From Channallabes apus (Eukaryota > Chordata > Actinopteri > Siluriformes > Clariidae), in the NCBI GenBank assembly GCA_030522415.1, contig CM060113.1, positions 7,253,967 through 7,317,966 on the forward strand: a stretch of DNA of 64,000 nucleotides, read 5' to 3'. Of this stretch, positions 10,534 to 21,533 are shown in pieces. The first letter of the stretch is position 1, and each line of letters begins with the position of its first letter. The notes under the pieces were generated by a model. It ran no database searches, was not told the DNA's origin, and saw only the letters and a program-made list of their open reading frames with translations. The position numbers were made by a program, and so were the translations under genes.

Positions 10534-10893
10534 TCCCATAGCGTTTTCACGCAGCATCAAGTATAGATTTTGAAAGGGAATGTCTCGGGTTACTTTTCTG
10601 TAACCCTGTTCCCTGAAAAGGCGGATGCTGCGCTCCAATGCCGCACTGCCTACGTGACCGGACGTTCGTTCAGACAAAATCGATCTGAGGAATGTTTCCG
10701 GTTCACTCCTATTCATAACCTGCAGGTGCGTCTCATCAGATGACGTCACCTGACCGAGGTTATATAAGCCAAAATTTGGCGTGTTTGATACACATGCTTC
10801 ACAACCGGTAACATGGAAAGATGTTCCCATAGAGTTTTCACACAGCATCTCGTTCCCGCCTTTTCAGGGAACAGGATTACAGCGAAGTAACCC
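10534..10893. repeat. DIRS internal complementary region plus right terminal repeat
   Basis: 10534-10586 is complementary to the left outer end (GTTTTCACGCAGCATC pairs with 7930s sequence). 10588-10630 is complementary to 10841-10893: GGGTTACTTTTCTGTAACCC pairs with the end at 10893 with about three mismatches. The right terminal repeat (10668-10850) lies between. This supports a complete 3' end for the element. Confidence 0.85.
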
Positions 10894-10900
10894 AAGGCGT

Positions 10901-11340
10901 TCTGTAGTGAAAGAAAGAAAAAAACACTTTAGAGAATTATTGTATTTGCTCTGAGTGACGTATGTGAAGGAAAGAAAGAAAGGATACAGTATATAGAAAA
11001 AAAATTATGAAGTTTCCTGTCTAGACAGCTGTCTAGGTTACAATTATAATACAAAAAGCCAGTATTATGTATTACAAATACAAATTACAATTTTTTTTAA
11101 CATCATCTTTTGGATGTGTCCTTAATGGCAATAAAATTTGGATGTGTCCTTAATGGCAAAAAAAAAAAACACAAAAGGAGAGACACAAAGAGAGAAGAAA
11201 AGTGGGATAATAGAAAGACACTTAAAGATACAGTAGATAGATAAGGAATGGAGAAACAGAAATGAGAGAAATATATACAGTAAATATATAGTATATAAAC
11301 AGCAAGAGATGAAGGGGAGACATGAAGAGTGGGTTAAAGA
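10901..11340. other. Unrecognised A-rich sequence
   Basis: A short near-direct duplication (GGATGTGTCCTTAATGGCA at 11112-11130 and again at 11141-11159) is the only structure seen. Confidence 0.4.
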
Positions 11341-11341
11341 C

Positions 11342-11448
<107 letters not shown>

Positions 11449-11754
11449 TCACCAGAGATGGTCAGCATGTATCCCACCCATTACTGCACCACACTCCCTC
11501 AAACCTCCAGCTCTGCTCAACTGGCAACACCAGGAAAAGATGCACCAAGGCTATTTTCTGTTCCAGCACCTGGTGCTGGCACAGACTTCCTCTTATAATT
11601 CAAACAGTTGAGTCCTTAAACAATGTCTAAGGACCCACATTTTCCATAAACACTTTACCAAAACATAGGCCTTCCAACAGTGTTTCTGACTAATGGTAAA
11701 GATGGTACTGATGGTCAGTGGACCAGTGAATCAGTATAAGGGTGCGTTTATTCA

Positions 11755-11975
11755 TAGAGACTGCGAAGAACTTCTAGCATTTTCATTCATTTATTTTTTT
11801 TACTCAGTAGCGATTATGATTTAAAATGTAGCGAATTACAATACTTCAAACAAAACATACTTAAGTAAAAGTAAAACTACAGATTTTAAAAAGTACTTTA
11901 TAAAGAAGAAATACCCAAAAAGCTACTCAATTACAGTAACGCGAGTAAATGTAATTCGTTACTTTCGATCTCTGC
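11755..11975 (-). repeat. Old interspersed repeat, minus orientation
   Basis: Read on the minus strand it runs AAGTAACGAATTACATTTAC, then TAATTGAGTAGCTTTTTGGG, then a TTACTTTTACTTAAGTATG block. This is a sequence type seen repeatedly in teleost genomes. No ends or duplications are clear and the class is not determined. Confidence 0.4.
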
Positions 11976-12212
11976 ACACACATTTACACATCATTTATTT
12001 AAAAACAGGAGAGTTTTGAGTCATTGATAAAACTTGTAACATGTTTTTGGAGGCTAGGAAAAAAATCAGAAAACCCTTACAGATACACGGAAGTTTAAAT
12101 ACAAACCCGGGACAACTTTTAGTTTTTATTAGATGCTTTAGTGATTAGGTCTAAGGTTTAAGGTCATTTGAAATTTAATGCAAAAAAAAAATGATTTTTT
12201 TTTTATGTTACC

Positions 12213-12252
12213 TGTTTGTTTGTTTGTTTGTTTGTTTGTTTGTTTGTTTGTT
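12213..12252. repeat. (TTTG)n microsatellite
   Basis: About ten perfect TTTG units, preceded by A- and T-runs. Confidence 0.97.
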
Positions 12253-12947
12253 AACTGCATGCGACAAAGATATTTGTGGATCTATGCGCCAGTCACTCCT
12301 TCAATCCAACTTTGGAATGAAGAAAGCATATCACTCGGAAAAGTTATTTGTGTTTATAAAAGTGTGCAAGAAGGAAGAGTTTTTATTTATTTTTTTAACT
12401 TGCGGCCAGCTCAAAAGATCAAGCGTACAAACGATACGAGATGCTCCTCCGGGTGTGAGCCTGAGCCTAAGGGCGAGACTCGTTGTCTTATGATGTCTGT
12501 GCTACTGCGAAAGGAGCTCGTATCAGTCAACCGACAGCTGCATCGGCAATGAGAGAGAAAAAAGGGAAAAGCAGAGCAGATTGTTTTGGCTGCTTTCTCA
12601 CTGTCCACCTTTCTAATCCCCAGTCCCTTCGCATGTTCCTAAATGAGCCAGGAAGATAAGTATCATCTGGACTCGTTATTTATTACCCGGGCAGGGATTT
12701 GTTGTGTTTTCTATTTTTATACAATAATGCAAAAGTAACTCTGTCTCCATGGATCTCGTATCAGGGGGAAAGAGCAGCAGATGTGCCGGTCTTACGTACT
12801 GTAACTGAGGGGAAGAATGAGCAAACGAACGCAAAAGTGAGCGTTTTTATTTAATTAACTCCACTGTGGCTTTGAGGAGGAAATGATGTAATGATGTAAA
12901 TAGAAATGTAGTTACAATGGCTCATATAAGTAATTTAGGGGTTCGCT

Positions 12948-12950
<3 letters not shown>
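12253..12950. other. No gene recognised
   Basis: A frame at 12178-12552 encodes a plausible-looking but motif-free peptide starting in the TTTG repeat. The segment 12420-12620 is less AT-rich than its surroundings and could be old unique DNA under constraint or a repeat; nothing decides this. Confidence 0.3.

Positions 12951-12997
<47 letters not shown>
12951..12997. repeat. (TA)n microsatellite
   Basis: About 23 AT dinucleotide units. Confidence 0.97.
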
Positions 12998-13000
<3 letters not shown>

Positions 13001-13453
13001 TAAATAACACAACATTAAATATTTACTTATTCAGTTGTAGCCCACCCTCACAGTTCTCTGGGTTCTTCTTTCCCTAACCAGTCTATGGTACCATAACTTA
13101 ACAATGCGTGAATGTTGGAGCTCATAACAACCCTTGTTCCAATAATGCCTTGGTAGTACTTACAGTTTCCTGAAGTTCTCACCACCTTTATCAACCATGT
13201 TTCTTGATGGAGAAACTAATTCTGAGGCTGTATCCACATGTATAACCATCCAGCAGATTCCTGTAACAGCACAAAGTCCTCAAGCACGTCACTGCAGCAG
13301 AATTCAAAGCACACAGAAGATTGGAGCCGCACTCCACATGTATTTATTTATTTATTTATTTACTTATTAATGTTAGTATTTATTAATGGGTTCGAATCTC
13401 ACCTTTAGTCAGTGTATATGGAGTAGGCTGATTGGCATTTCTAAATGGCCTGC

Positions 13454-13455
<2 letters not shown>
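12998..13455. other. No gene recognised
   Basis: Contains a short ATTT tetranucleotide run near 13340-13370. No coding or transposon signal. Confidence 0.4.
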
Positions 13456-13529
<74 letters not shown>

Positions 13530-13660
13530 CATGTGTGTGTTTGTTTGTGTGTGTGTGTGCATGTGTGTGTGTACTTGTTTGCGTGTGCGTATTTGTGTGT
13601 GTGTGTGTGTGTGTATGCATGTGTGTGTACTTTTTTGCGTGTGCGTATTTGTGTGTGTGT

Positions 13661-13699
<39 letters not shown>

Positions 13700-13700
13700 A
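13456..13700. repeat. Long interrupted (GT)n microsatellite
   Basis: About 245 bp of GT repeats, broken by GCGTGCATG, TTTGTTTG and TACTTGTTTGCG interruptions. A 57-60-bp unit (GTGTGTACTTnTTTGCGTGTGC onward) appears twice, near 13565 and 13623. All six open frames over it are repeat artefacts (Cys/Val or Thr/His). Confidence 0.98.
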
Positions 13701-13734
13701 ATGAAGTTGATTATTTTCTAATAACAGCACTTCC

Positions 13735-13919
13735 TGAAGTGAATTATTCCTTTTCTATCACAAAAAATTGTCTACACAGTTCAACCAGCATTTTAATTCT
13801 GGTTACGTATAACCGCATGAAACATACTGTTTCCTTATGAGACTCCTATTCGACTCTTATTTTTTCCTTATATGACACTTATCTCTTTAAGGTAATTATT
13901 AATTCTCACTAAATCTCTG
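13735..13919. other. No feature seen
   Basis: Unique-looking AT-rich DNA. Confidence 0.4.
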
Positions 13920-14192
13920 TACTGCTTGGAGGCCTGGAGTCTATCCCAGGGGCCTCGCCGCAGTAGGCAGGCACACAAACACACACTCAGTCACACACTA
14001 CAGGCAATTTGGGAATGCCAATTATCCTGATATGTATGTCTGGAGACTGTGACAGAAATCCAGAGTACCCGAAGGAAACCCAACAATCTTGGGGAGAACA
14101 TGCACACTAAATACACGCAGACCTGTGGTGGGAATCAAACCCTGACCCTAGAGGTGCTCAATTCTAACCACTACGTCACCATGCCACCTGAA
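13920..14192 (-). repeat. S1 SINE, minus orientation, diverged
   Basis: Tail to head on the plus strand: GGCCTGGAGTCTATCCCAGG, a CA stretch, ACTACAGGCAATTTGGGAA, CCAGAGTACCCGAAGGAAAC, GGGGAGAACATGCACAC, then the B-box remnant GGGAATCAAACCCTGACC, ending CACCATGCCACC. Near full length but clearly older than the copies at 22725 and 57791. Confidence 0.85.
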
Positions 14193-14985
14193 GGTAATTA
14201 AAGGAAAATAAAAATAATTAAAAAAAAGCTTGTCATGTGACTGGGAAACAAAAAATTCCTCAAACAATAAGACTTCACCATAGAGGAAGATGATGGTATG
14301 GAATGATCCATAATTGAAATGTTACAGTTTCACCACAATATAAACAATTAATAGTCTTAGATTAGCTTCCTGTGAATGGGCAGTTATTATTAAAATAATC
14401 AGAATAGAACTGTAGGTCCATTTAGACTATGTATATTATTATTATTATTTTTATTTGGGATATTTAACTATTATGGGCTCTTGGGTTGATTCATGAAACA
14501 TGATCTCAGTCAAGTCTAATGTGGAAGTTCATAGGGGATGAATACTCATACTCGGCACTTTATTATTAACAGGGCAGATTTTTTTTTTTCTTAGACTTCT
14601 ATAAAATATGTAAGGAGTATTTTTCTCATAATCAAAAACACAAGGCTGATCCCATGGCTGTTGAATTATTTGGCATTGATTGCCGTAAATCTGTGGTGAA
14701 GAGGAACACCAGGAGAAAATGAGATTAAAAGCCGCTAACAGATGTTGAGAGGCAGAGGAGAGCAACACAAGATCTCATCCAGCTGTGGCTTTCTCTGAGA
14801 AACTTGCCAGGACACAACACATTCTCTCTCTCTCTCTCTCCTGAACATTTTTACTTCTGGCACAACAAAAAAGCCAATTTAGATGCCAGCAAAATCTAAT
14901 TATTAATGTTGGGATGCAATTTTAAATAGAAGGCCAAATGGCCTTTTGAATGGTTTTGGCTTTGAATGATACGCTTTCATGAACC

Positions 14986-15039
<54 letters not shown>

Positions 15040-15300
15040 GCAAGGTAAGCAAGCAAGGAATAGCAAGGAATCAAATGTTAGTGTTATAATTACTATTTAT
15101 ATCATGCTTTTTAATGATTCCAGGTGAGCATTTTATGAGTCCTATCCCTACAGTACAATGCCCTTTAAATATAACCAAGTGTTAGATTTTAACGCCATCC
15201 TAACATTATAACCTTGATGATAAAACGCCATCATAGGGAGCATAACTGAAGAGTAGCACAGTAAATTATTATTGAAATTATTCAATAAACTATTCCTTGT
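14193..15300. other. No gene; CA repeat inside
   Basis: Unrecognised sequence with a TC run (14825-14841) and a (CA)n microsatellite at 14987-15037. No frame with motifs. Confidence 0.5.
14987..15037. repeat. (CA)n microsatellite
   Basis: About 25 uninterrupted CA units. Confidence 0.97.
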
Positions 15301-15539
15301 TACAGATTGAGTGTTTCCCACAGGTGTGAAATAATCTTGCAGTGGTAGCCAGTGGAGCGGACCAGCATTACCTGCAGCACACAGGGATTAAAGTTCTCCG
15401 TCGTTACGACGGATTTCCGTCAATCACACTGTTCCGCCTGTCCTTAATGTTTAAAATTCACTTTTCATAATGTTAATGCTGTGTATATATAGGCTTACAT
15501 GGGTGTTAAATTAAGGAAAGACAGTGTATTCAGCCTGCT

Positions 15540-16111
15540 GAGGAGGATGTGATCAAAGCCTGGAGTGGAGCGACTGCACGTTCCTCTCTCCACTCTAAGC
15601 GGTTTGTTCACTCCGGTATGAATCCACTCCGGGTTTTGGTTTAGTTTTGAAGAACTGCATGTCAGGCTGAGGTATAACTATATTTAAGATAGCATGGACA
15701 CACTTAATGCAGGAAGGCTCCGATGTTTCGGAGATTGATAAAAGTGTAAATAAATAAATGGAGATGGGCTTGGCTTAGCGAAATTGGGGAGAATGGCAAG
15801 CCTTTTAGTTCGTGGACTAAAAAAATCAAACATCCAGGTAGGTGTCTCTGCACAGTATGCCACAGGAAACTTCAATATGGCAATAATGGCAAAACAAAGT
15901 GCGAGCTCGCCATCAGTCAGCAGCTCGTCACAATGCTGCGGTTCGTGCTCTCTAACAGTACACATGCTCCCTGTCTGCTGCGACAAGAACCACAACGGAG
16001 ATTCACACATCTGTGGCCGACCGTGTGCGCGATGTAAAAGTGCGCCTATGTTCTTTCATAGCGGAGCATGACCTGTCGCTCACAGTCTCACAACCACTAG
16101 TTAATTTAATG
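15540..16111 (+). pseudogene. hAT-like zinc-finger pseudogene, 5' part
   Basis: Readable in plus frames: WLSEIGENGKPFSSWTKKIK then HPGRCLCTVCHRKLQYGNNG (about 15765-15895), a Cys-rich finger (CLCTVC) of the kind found at the start of fish hAT-derived proteins. After a frameshift come ARHQSAARHNAAVRAL and SVADRVRDVKVRLCSFIAEH, then DLSLTVSQPLVNLM up to 16111. The frame continues after the inserted hAT element at 17972 with QSVVKDKIVY, showing that the insertion split one older coding sequence. Two or more frame breaks exist. Family (transposase versus domesticated zinc-finger gene) is not decided. Confidence 0.6.
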
Positions 16112-16671
16112 CAGTGGTTCTCAAAGTGTGGGGCGCGCCCCACTAGTGGGGAATACAGACATGACAGGTGGGGCGCAATGAACGGGAGGAAAAACAGGAA
16201 AGTACCTATTCTAATTCATGCTTTTCTTTATAGATAATGAAGAGCGTACGCTCAAAACTAAACAATGACATACAAATAAATGGATCATTAATACAAGTAA
16301 ATTTAAAATAACATCAGTTGTGGGCCGGGAGAAAAAGTGGAACCATAGTGGAACAATAACGGTTTAACGTCGGGCCAACTTCAGCAGCGCTGCTCGAATC
16401 ACAAACCTGCGCGAGCCACTGGGCAGCGCTGCGCGACTCTGACAGAAATAAACCGCGCCAACCTTCAAAATACATTTTCTGGGATGCGCACATACAAACC
16501 AGGCATGGCAAGGCGGAAACAATAATAAACAATTCCTGACATTTTAAATAGTTTGTAAATAAAAACATAGTGGGTCGCATTCGAGCGGCGCTGCGCGATC
16601 CACCGGGCTGCGCAAATAAACCAGATCATCACTGCGCTATTCAGGTAGTCGTGCTGCGCTGTATTTGCGCA

Positions 16672-17658
16672 GATATTTGGTTCAATCGGGTGCCACGGTT
16701 TCGTCCCACTTTTGATGTGTTTGGCTTCACATACACTTCGACAATGGAAGAAGACGAGCAGTGAGCTTGCTTATATGTGACAAAACCAACAACGAGGAGA
16801 TTGTAAAGAAAAAAGCTGCCTCGTCTGTGGTGTGGAATTAGTTTGGGTATAAGAAAAGTGATACGAATGAGATGAACGTGATCCACTTTAAACATGTGGA
16901 TGGCACAACCCTGGACATTACCATTCTTTTCCTACTCGTACAGCTGCTCTTATTGTTCACATATTCTTCATATATTTTCTATATTGTGTATTGTTGTACA
17001 GTTATTTTATTTTAACTTTAGTTTTTATATTTTATTTTATTCATTCCTAGTTAAATTTACCCCCTATTTTATTTTTCATATTTATTTCCTATTCATAGTC
17101 TTTTATTTTAAGGTTTGAATTAAATAGAATTTTTGAATTTGATTTGCAAGGTACGCAAGTTCACTGTTTTGGAAACACGTTAAACCTCTTCTATCATCTG
17201 AAATCCAAGCATCCAAACGAATATGGCCAAAGTAAAAAAAAATGCGGCAAACCTCAGCAATTCACAGTTTATATAAAATTACATTATGTAAAACAGTTTC
17301 TTTGTGTTTGAATTTTTATTTATGCATTTTCAGATACAATAGCATTTTCAATTGCTATATTGTGATTATATTGTTACCGAGGTAGAAAATAGCTTCTACT
17401 GTGATAGAAGATTTTGGTTATATCGCCCACCACTAATGAAGCCTAACTTGCTTCATGGTGGGGATAGAGGAGAGACCTGTGTGTGTTTTGTGTCTTATAC
17501 CGCTGGCAGCAGACCGCATGAGACCCAACAAATTACGAAGACACTTAGAGACAACACACGTTAATAAGCCACTCGACTTCTTTCAAAGAAAGCTGGCAGA
17601 ATACAGACAGCAGGAGAATCGCATGGTAAAATCTGAATCAGTGGACAGCAAAGCATAA
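16672..17658 (+). pseudogene. BED-finger transposase N-terminus, split by insertion
   Basis: The first part, at about 16690-16764, ends GFTYTSTMEEDEQ. The second part, about 17446-17658, reads RPVCVLCLIPLAADRMRPNK, LRRHLETTHVNKPLDFFQRK, then LAEYRQQENRM. Together they make the layout of ZBED5-like/Charlie proteins: a short GFT motif, then C-X2-C ... H-X4-H. The roughly 680 bp between the parts is foreign (next entry). The BED finger binds the element ends. The rest of the protein is missing after 17658 (TAA). Confidence 0.7.
16765..17445 (+). pseudogene. Second BED-finger hAT remnant nested in the first
   Basis: From about 16785, KTNNEEIVKKKAASSVVWN is followed after a stop by FGYKKSDTNEMNVI, the N-terminal part of a ZBED-type BED domain. 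Its C-terminal part, FGNTLNLFYHLKSKHPNEYG (about 17169-17230), follows about 260 bp later after an AT-rich block that must itself be inserted or intronic. Near 17410-17435 the end-like TATCGCCCACCACT resembles a hAT terminus. The left end was not found. So two different hAT lineages are stacked here. Confidence 0.5.
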
Positions 17659-17971
17659 ATGACTTCATTCAAAGTTGCATACAGTATTGGCCAGTGCAAA
17701 AAAACTACAAACGATTGCTGAGCAGCTAATAAACATGGGGTCAGTTATGCAAAGATAAGTGACAACGTAAGCCTTTTATAACAATTGCACGTGTATTTTA
17801 TCTGTTTTTAACTTGGTGTTGCTTGATCTTATTGGTTTAGAAATTGATATTTCAATAAACAGTAAACTTGGCAGATTTCGTTATTATTTTGTTGACAAGT
17901 GGGGCTTGAAAATTTGCTCACCCCCTTAAGTGGGGAATGACAGAAAAAGTTTGAGAACCACTGATTTAATG

Positions 17972-18007
17972 CAATCAGTTGTCAAAGACAAGATTGTCTA
18001 CTGTATG
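17972..18007 (+). pseudogene. Continuation of the split hAT-like pseudogene
   Basis: Reads QSVVKDKIVYCM in the same frame as the sequence left of the hAT insertion, then runs into the foldback element at about 18008. Confidence 0.5.
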
Positions 18008-18810
18008 TCTACGTTTACACTGCAGGTCTCGATGCTTAATTCGGATTTGTTGCCTATATCTGATATTTTTGACCGTCTGTTTACACGTTCTTTTAACTAT
18101 GACTCATATCCGATTCACGTGTTTACACTCGCCATACCATCTGAAACATCGCGCATACTTAAAGGGAGGTTCTTATGCTACACACTAGCCAAGAAAGATG
18201 AAGGTGAAATATACTTAACACTCTGCTATATACAGTCTGCAAACTTCACGAACCGTCACCATGGTTTTAAAACGGAGGAGGGAAAAAAAACAGCATAATT
18301 GCAGCCTGTGCATATGCTTTATTAATCAAATACTGATTTAATGGGGGGGGGGGGGGGTGTTCTTTTCCTTTTCCATGTCACCTGCGATGTTGTAATTCCA
18401 CACGCGCTTCCACCGGAGAATAACATTATTATATTACTATATTATTATATACGTTATTCTCTAAATAACATAAAATCAGTGTTTGATGAATAAAGCATAT
18501 GTGCAGGCTGCAATTATGCCGTTTTTTTCTCCTCCTCCGTTTTAAAACCATGGTGCAAACCATGGTGCGCGAACTTTGCATATATAGCAGAAATCGCGTT
18601 AAGTATATTTCACCTTCATCTATCTTGGCTAGTGTGTAGCGCAAGAACCTCCCTTTAAGTATGCGCGATGTTTCAGATGGTATGGCGAGTGTAAACACGT
18701 GAATCGGATATGAGTCATAGTGGAAATAACGTGTAAACAGACGGTCAAAAATATCAGATATAGGCAACAAATCAGAAATAAGCATCGAGACCTGCAGTGT
18801 AAACGTAGCC
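18008..18810. mobile_element. Large foldback (inverted-repeat) MITE
   Basis: Two arms of about 330 bp (18008-18341 and 18472-18810) are near-perfect inverted copies. The outer ends are TCTACGTTTACACTGCAGG and CCTGCAGTGTAAACGTAGCC; the inner arm ends lie near the AATAAAGCATATGTGCAGGC region. The 130-bp loop carries a run of 15 G (18343-18357). The opposite-strand open frames in the arms mirror each other and are not genes. The superfamily is undetermined. Confidence 0.85.
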
Positions 18811-19040
18811 AAGGAGGCCTGAAACCGATCTCGAAATATCGGAATGCATGCGTTTTTTTCCTGTTTACGCGGACATAGAACATATCCGATATGTGTCACA
18901 TATGAGCAAAAAATCGGAATTGGGTCACATTTACCTGGTAGTGTAAACGTAGCCTAAACGTAGCCGCTTACTGGAAATCCGAATTGTCATCTAAGCTGAA
19001 AACGAAGATGTTTTCTTTGGCTACGTTTACACTGTGGTAG
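18811..19040. repeat. Further copies of the foldback terminus
   Basis: GTAGTGTAAACGTAGCC ends at 18955, followed by a repeat of TAAACGTAGCC and, inverted, GGCTACGTTTACACTGTGG at 19019. This suggests a second, partly deleted member of the same family next to the first. Confidence 0.6.
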
Positions 19041-19700
19041 ATGGTTGATTATTTGTCAAGGTATATTTTCTTTCAAAGATTACAAATAGCTTTTAAAATA
19101 TGCAAACTGGCAATATTAAAGCAGTTTAATCTCCCCTAACGCTATTGGTCTTGACTATTTAAATAAAGTGTTTGTTAAAGTAATATGGCTTGGCCTGAAA
19201 AAAGTTCAGTCAGAAGATTTTTTTTCACTTTAATCCCTGAGCACAAAAGTGCTCTACACACAACAAAAACACACAGTGATCAACATAATATTATTATTGT
19301 TTAATTGATACTTCTGTTAATTTCACATTTCAGAGATTCAGCCTACTACAGTAACAGTCCCCACCATCTACCAATATGTGAAGAATAAGACCAATTAAAA
19401 ACAATAAGAACTAAACATTCTATGATGAACTAAGGTTCCTTTTTTAGCCATTAAAACCCAGAGCATGTCAGCCAATTTTTGCACTACTGTGTTTTTGTTT
19501 TTCTATACATGAAAATATACTGTATATATGCACTGCCCATGTAATACTTCATTTATATACTATATATATATATATTAAATGAAGTATTACATGAGCAGTG
19601 CATATTGAACTTAAATGAAAAGTATGATGAAAAGTATATATTTATCATTCAACTCTTCATTTAAAGTCATATATATTGAGTCAGGATTTTGCAGTATAGA
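19041..19700. other. No gene recognised
   Basis: AT-rich. A short inverted repeat of about 20 bp (ATGAAGTATTACATG and its partner) flanks a TATATA run near 19540-19600, a plausible cruciform but not a known element. Confidence 0.4.
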
Positions 19701-19708
19701 GTGACACA

Positions 19709-20248
19709 CACTACCGTTCAAAAGTTTGGGGTCACCTTCTAACTCCATGATGGTTCCTGATTTTTATTTCTTATTGTAAAGTTTTGCTGAAGGCGTCCAA
19801 AAACTGCATTAATCTCCTTTGAACAGTTGATATTGAGATGTTTCTGCTACTTCTGCTCTGTAAAGACTTCATAACGCCTCTAATCTGAGCTGCTGTTAAT
19901 TGGTCATTTTTCAGGCTGATAACTCTAAATGAACTTCTCGTCTGCAGCAGAGGGAGGTTTTGGTCTCGTCCTCCTGGGACGGCCTTCATGAGAGACAGTT
20001 TCATTATGGTGCTGGACGGATTTTGCAAATGCACTTGACACAATACTGTTCTTGCAAGAACTATTACAGAAAGGCCGACCTCTGTATCTTAAAATAACAA
20101 CTAACTGGTGTTGTTATGTAATTACCTAATTCCATATGTGTTATTTTATAGTTTTGAAATCCCCAGTATTGTTGTAGAATGTAGAAAATAAATCACTAAA
20201 CAAAAACAAAGAAATTTGCAAGTGACCCCAAACTTTTGAACGGTAGTG
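19709..20248 (-). mobile_element. Tc1/mariner-type element, deleted
   Basis: Ends CACTACCGTTCAAAAGTTTG (19709) and its inverse CAAACTTTTGAACGGTAGTG (20248) form TIRs of about 28 bp. The right flank is TA; the left reads CA, presumably a mutated TA. The 540-bp interior contains, on the minus strand, a fragment (19771-20043) with LTAAQIRGVMKSL and ISISTVQRRL, resembling the second helix-turn-helix of Tc1 transposases. The catalytic DDE domain is absent. Confidence 0.8.
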
Positions 20249-20249
20249 T

Positions 20250-20950
20250 ATGTTTTTGTTTTTTCACATCCTAGGCAATATTACGAACTGGTTTTATTTC
20301 CAACTGTACAAATATGACTGAACAAAAAAAATAATCATAAAAATTGCATAAAAATTGTCTCATACGATCATGTGTTTTTATGGTTGTTTAAGGTTGTTTT
20401 TGTGACCCATAATAATAATAATCACTTTTTTGTGAGTTCTACATTTTTGCAACATCATTCCCATATTGTAGCAATACAATCTGCACATTTTAAAAGTCAT
20501 TTTTACTTTGGTTCTACATGACATATCAGAAAACCTGAAAAGTCTAAACTTTGATGTCTGAAGCCTCCTCCACCGCCGTTGTTTTTTAAAAATCTGGTCA
20601 TTGACCAATGCTGTGTTGATGCACGTGTTCCTGCCACTTAAGGTTTAATGGTTAATCCTCCTGGTTTTTTTAAAGAGCTGCCCATTCACTGTGTGAAACT
20701 GTTTCTCTGCAGAGCATGTGCAACCATCAGTACGCCCTTTTAATTCTTTTTACGACAGCTTGCACCCGCTGCATTTATTGCCGCCTCTTAGTACTGCTCT
20801 CATGCTGGCAGAATAAACAGGTACATGAGCGGTAGTGTGAGAAGGAACTGTCCACTATTAGTTCATCAATCATGGATCGCATCGTTCTCTCTCCCAGTTT
20901 TTTTAAAGGGTAGGCAAATATATTTTGTATAAGTACAGTACAGTATACTC
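20250..20950. other. No gene recognised
   Basis: Unassigned AT-rich sequence. Minus-strand frames of about 70 codons have no motif. Confidence 0.4.
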
Positions 20951-20952
20951 TA

Positions 20953-21513
20953 TTGGCGCTTTTCCACTCCATAGTACGGCACGACACGGTTCAGTTCAAC
21001 TCACTTTTGGGGGGTTTTCCACTGGGAACAGTACCTGGTACCTGGTCCTTTTTTTAGTACCACCTCAGCCGAGGTTCCAAGTCACTGATTGGCCGGAGAA
21101 AATCGTCATTACTGCGTCACTGAACTTGCGACACGAGACACAACAGAACCGCTATATTTAGAACAGCCAGAGAAGGATCGCACGCACCTTTTTGTATTAA
21201 CCAAAAATTTTCTTTGGCTGCCATCAGCCTCTTTTGAAACAAACTCCTTCGTCTCGCTGTTAAAAACATCCACATGCCGAGAATGACGAACACCATGCCG
21301 TCGATATGCTCCATTGTTGTGTGTTTGTTTGTGGCGCGTTTACGATGATGTCACGGCAGTAGCGGCGCCGCGACTAAACGACACGTGAATAATCCCGCCC
21401 ACTCTAAAGCGTTACTAAACTGCAGTGGAAGCGCAAACCGAGGCAAACTGCGCCGAACCGAAGTGAGCTGAACTGAACCGTGTCGTGCCGTTCTATGCAG
21501 TGGAAAAGAGGCA
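20953..21513. mobile_element. Foldback MITE, about 560 bp
   Basis: Left end GGCGCTTTTCCACTCCATAG and right end CTATGCAGTGGAAAAGAGGC are inverted copies. They extend inward through ACGGCACGACACGGTTCAGT and its complement, about 55 bp in all. The interior is relatively GC-rich with CpGs, including GCGGCGCCGCGAC near 21362. No coding capacity. No clear duplication was identified. Confidence 0.8.
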
Positions 21514-21533
21514 TATGTGTGTGAAACAGTTAT

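Larger units (their letters stand above)
7896..10900 (+). mobile_element. DIRS-type tyrosine-recombinase retrotransposon, degenerate
   Basis: Order on the plus strand: inverted terminal repeat, gag-like remnant, RT/RNase H, tyrosine recombinase, internal complementary region (ICR), second inverted terminal repeat. The terminal repeats (about 7937-8113 and 10668-10850) are inverted copies at roughly 85-90% identity by eye. The ICR at 10534-10630 is complementary to the left outer end (about 7899-7955) in its first half and to the right outer end (10841-10893) in its second half. That is the arrangement expected of DIRS elements, which replicate through a circular intermediate and leave no target duplication. 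All frames are broken. A second, inverted copy is at 56788-58245. Confidence 0.9.
16112..17963 (+). mobile_element. Charlie-like hAT DNA transposon, defective
   Basis: The terminal inverted repeats begin CAGTGGTTCTCAAA (16112) and end TTTGAGAACCACTG (17963), with a perfect 8-bp duplication ATTTAATG at 16104-16111 and 17964-17971, the hAT hallmark. CAGTGGTTCTCAAA is the terminal sequence typical of Charlie-type hAT elements. Inside are fragments of a BED-finger protein and a second nested element remnant. The catalytic transposase domain is absent, so it was mobilised in trans or deleted after insertion. Confidence 0.9.

Noticed and set aside
13386..13721. Long open frames rich in Cys/Val (plus) and Thr/His (minus)
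   Set aside because: They are translations of the GT/CA microsatellite; all frames are open because the repeat lacks stops.
18179..18899. 156-codon minus frame that looks protein-like, with a mirror frame at 17930-18298
   Set aside because: The frames are the two arms of a foldback element read on opposite strands; no domain.
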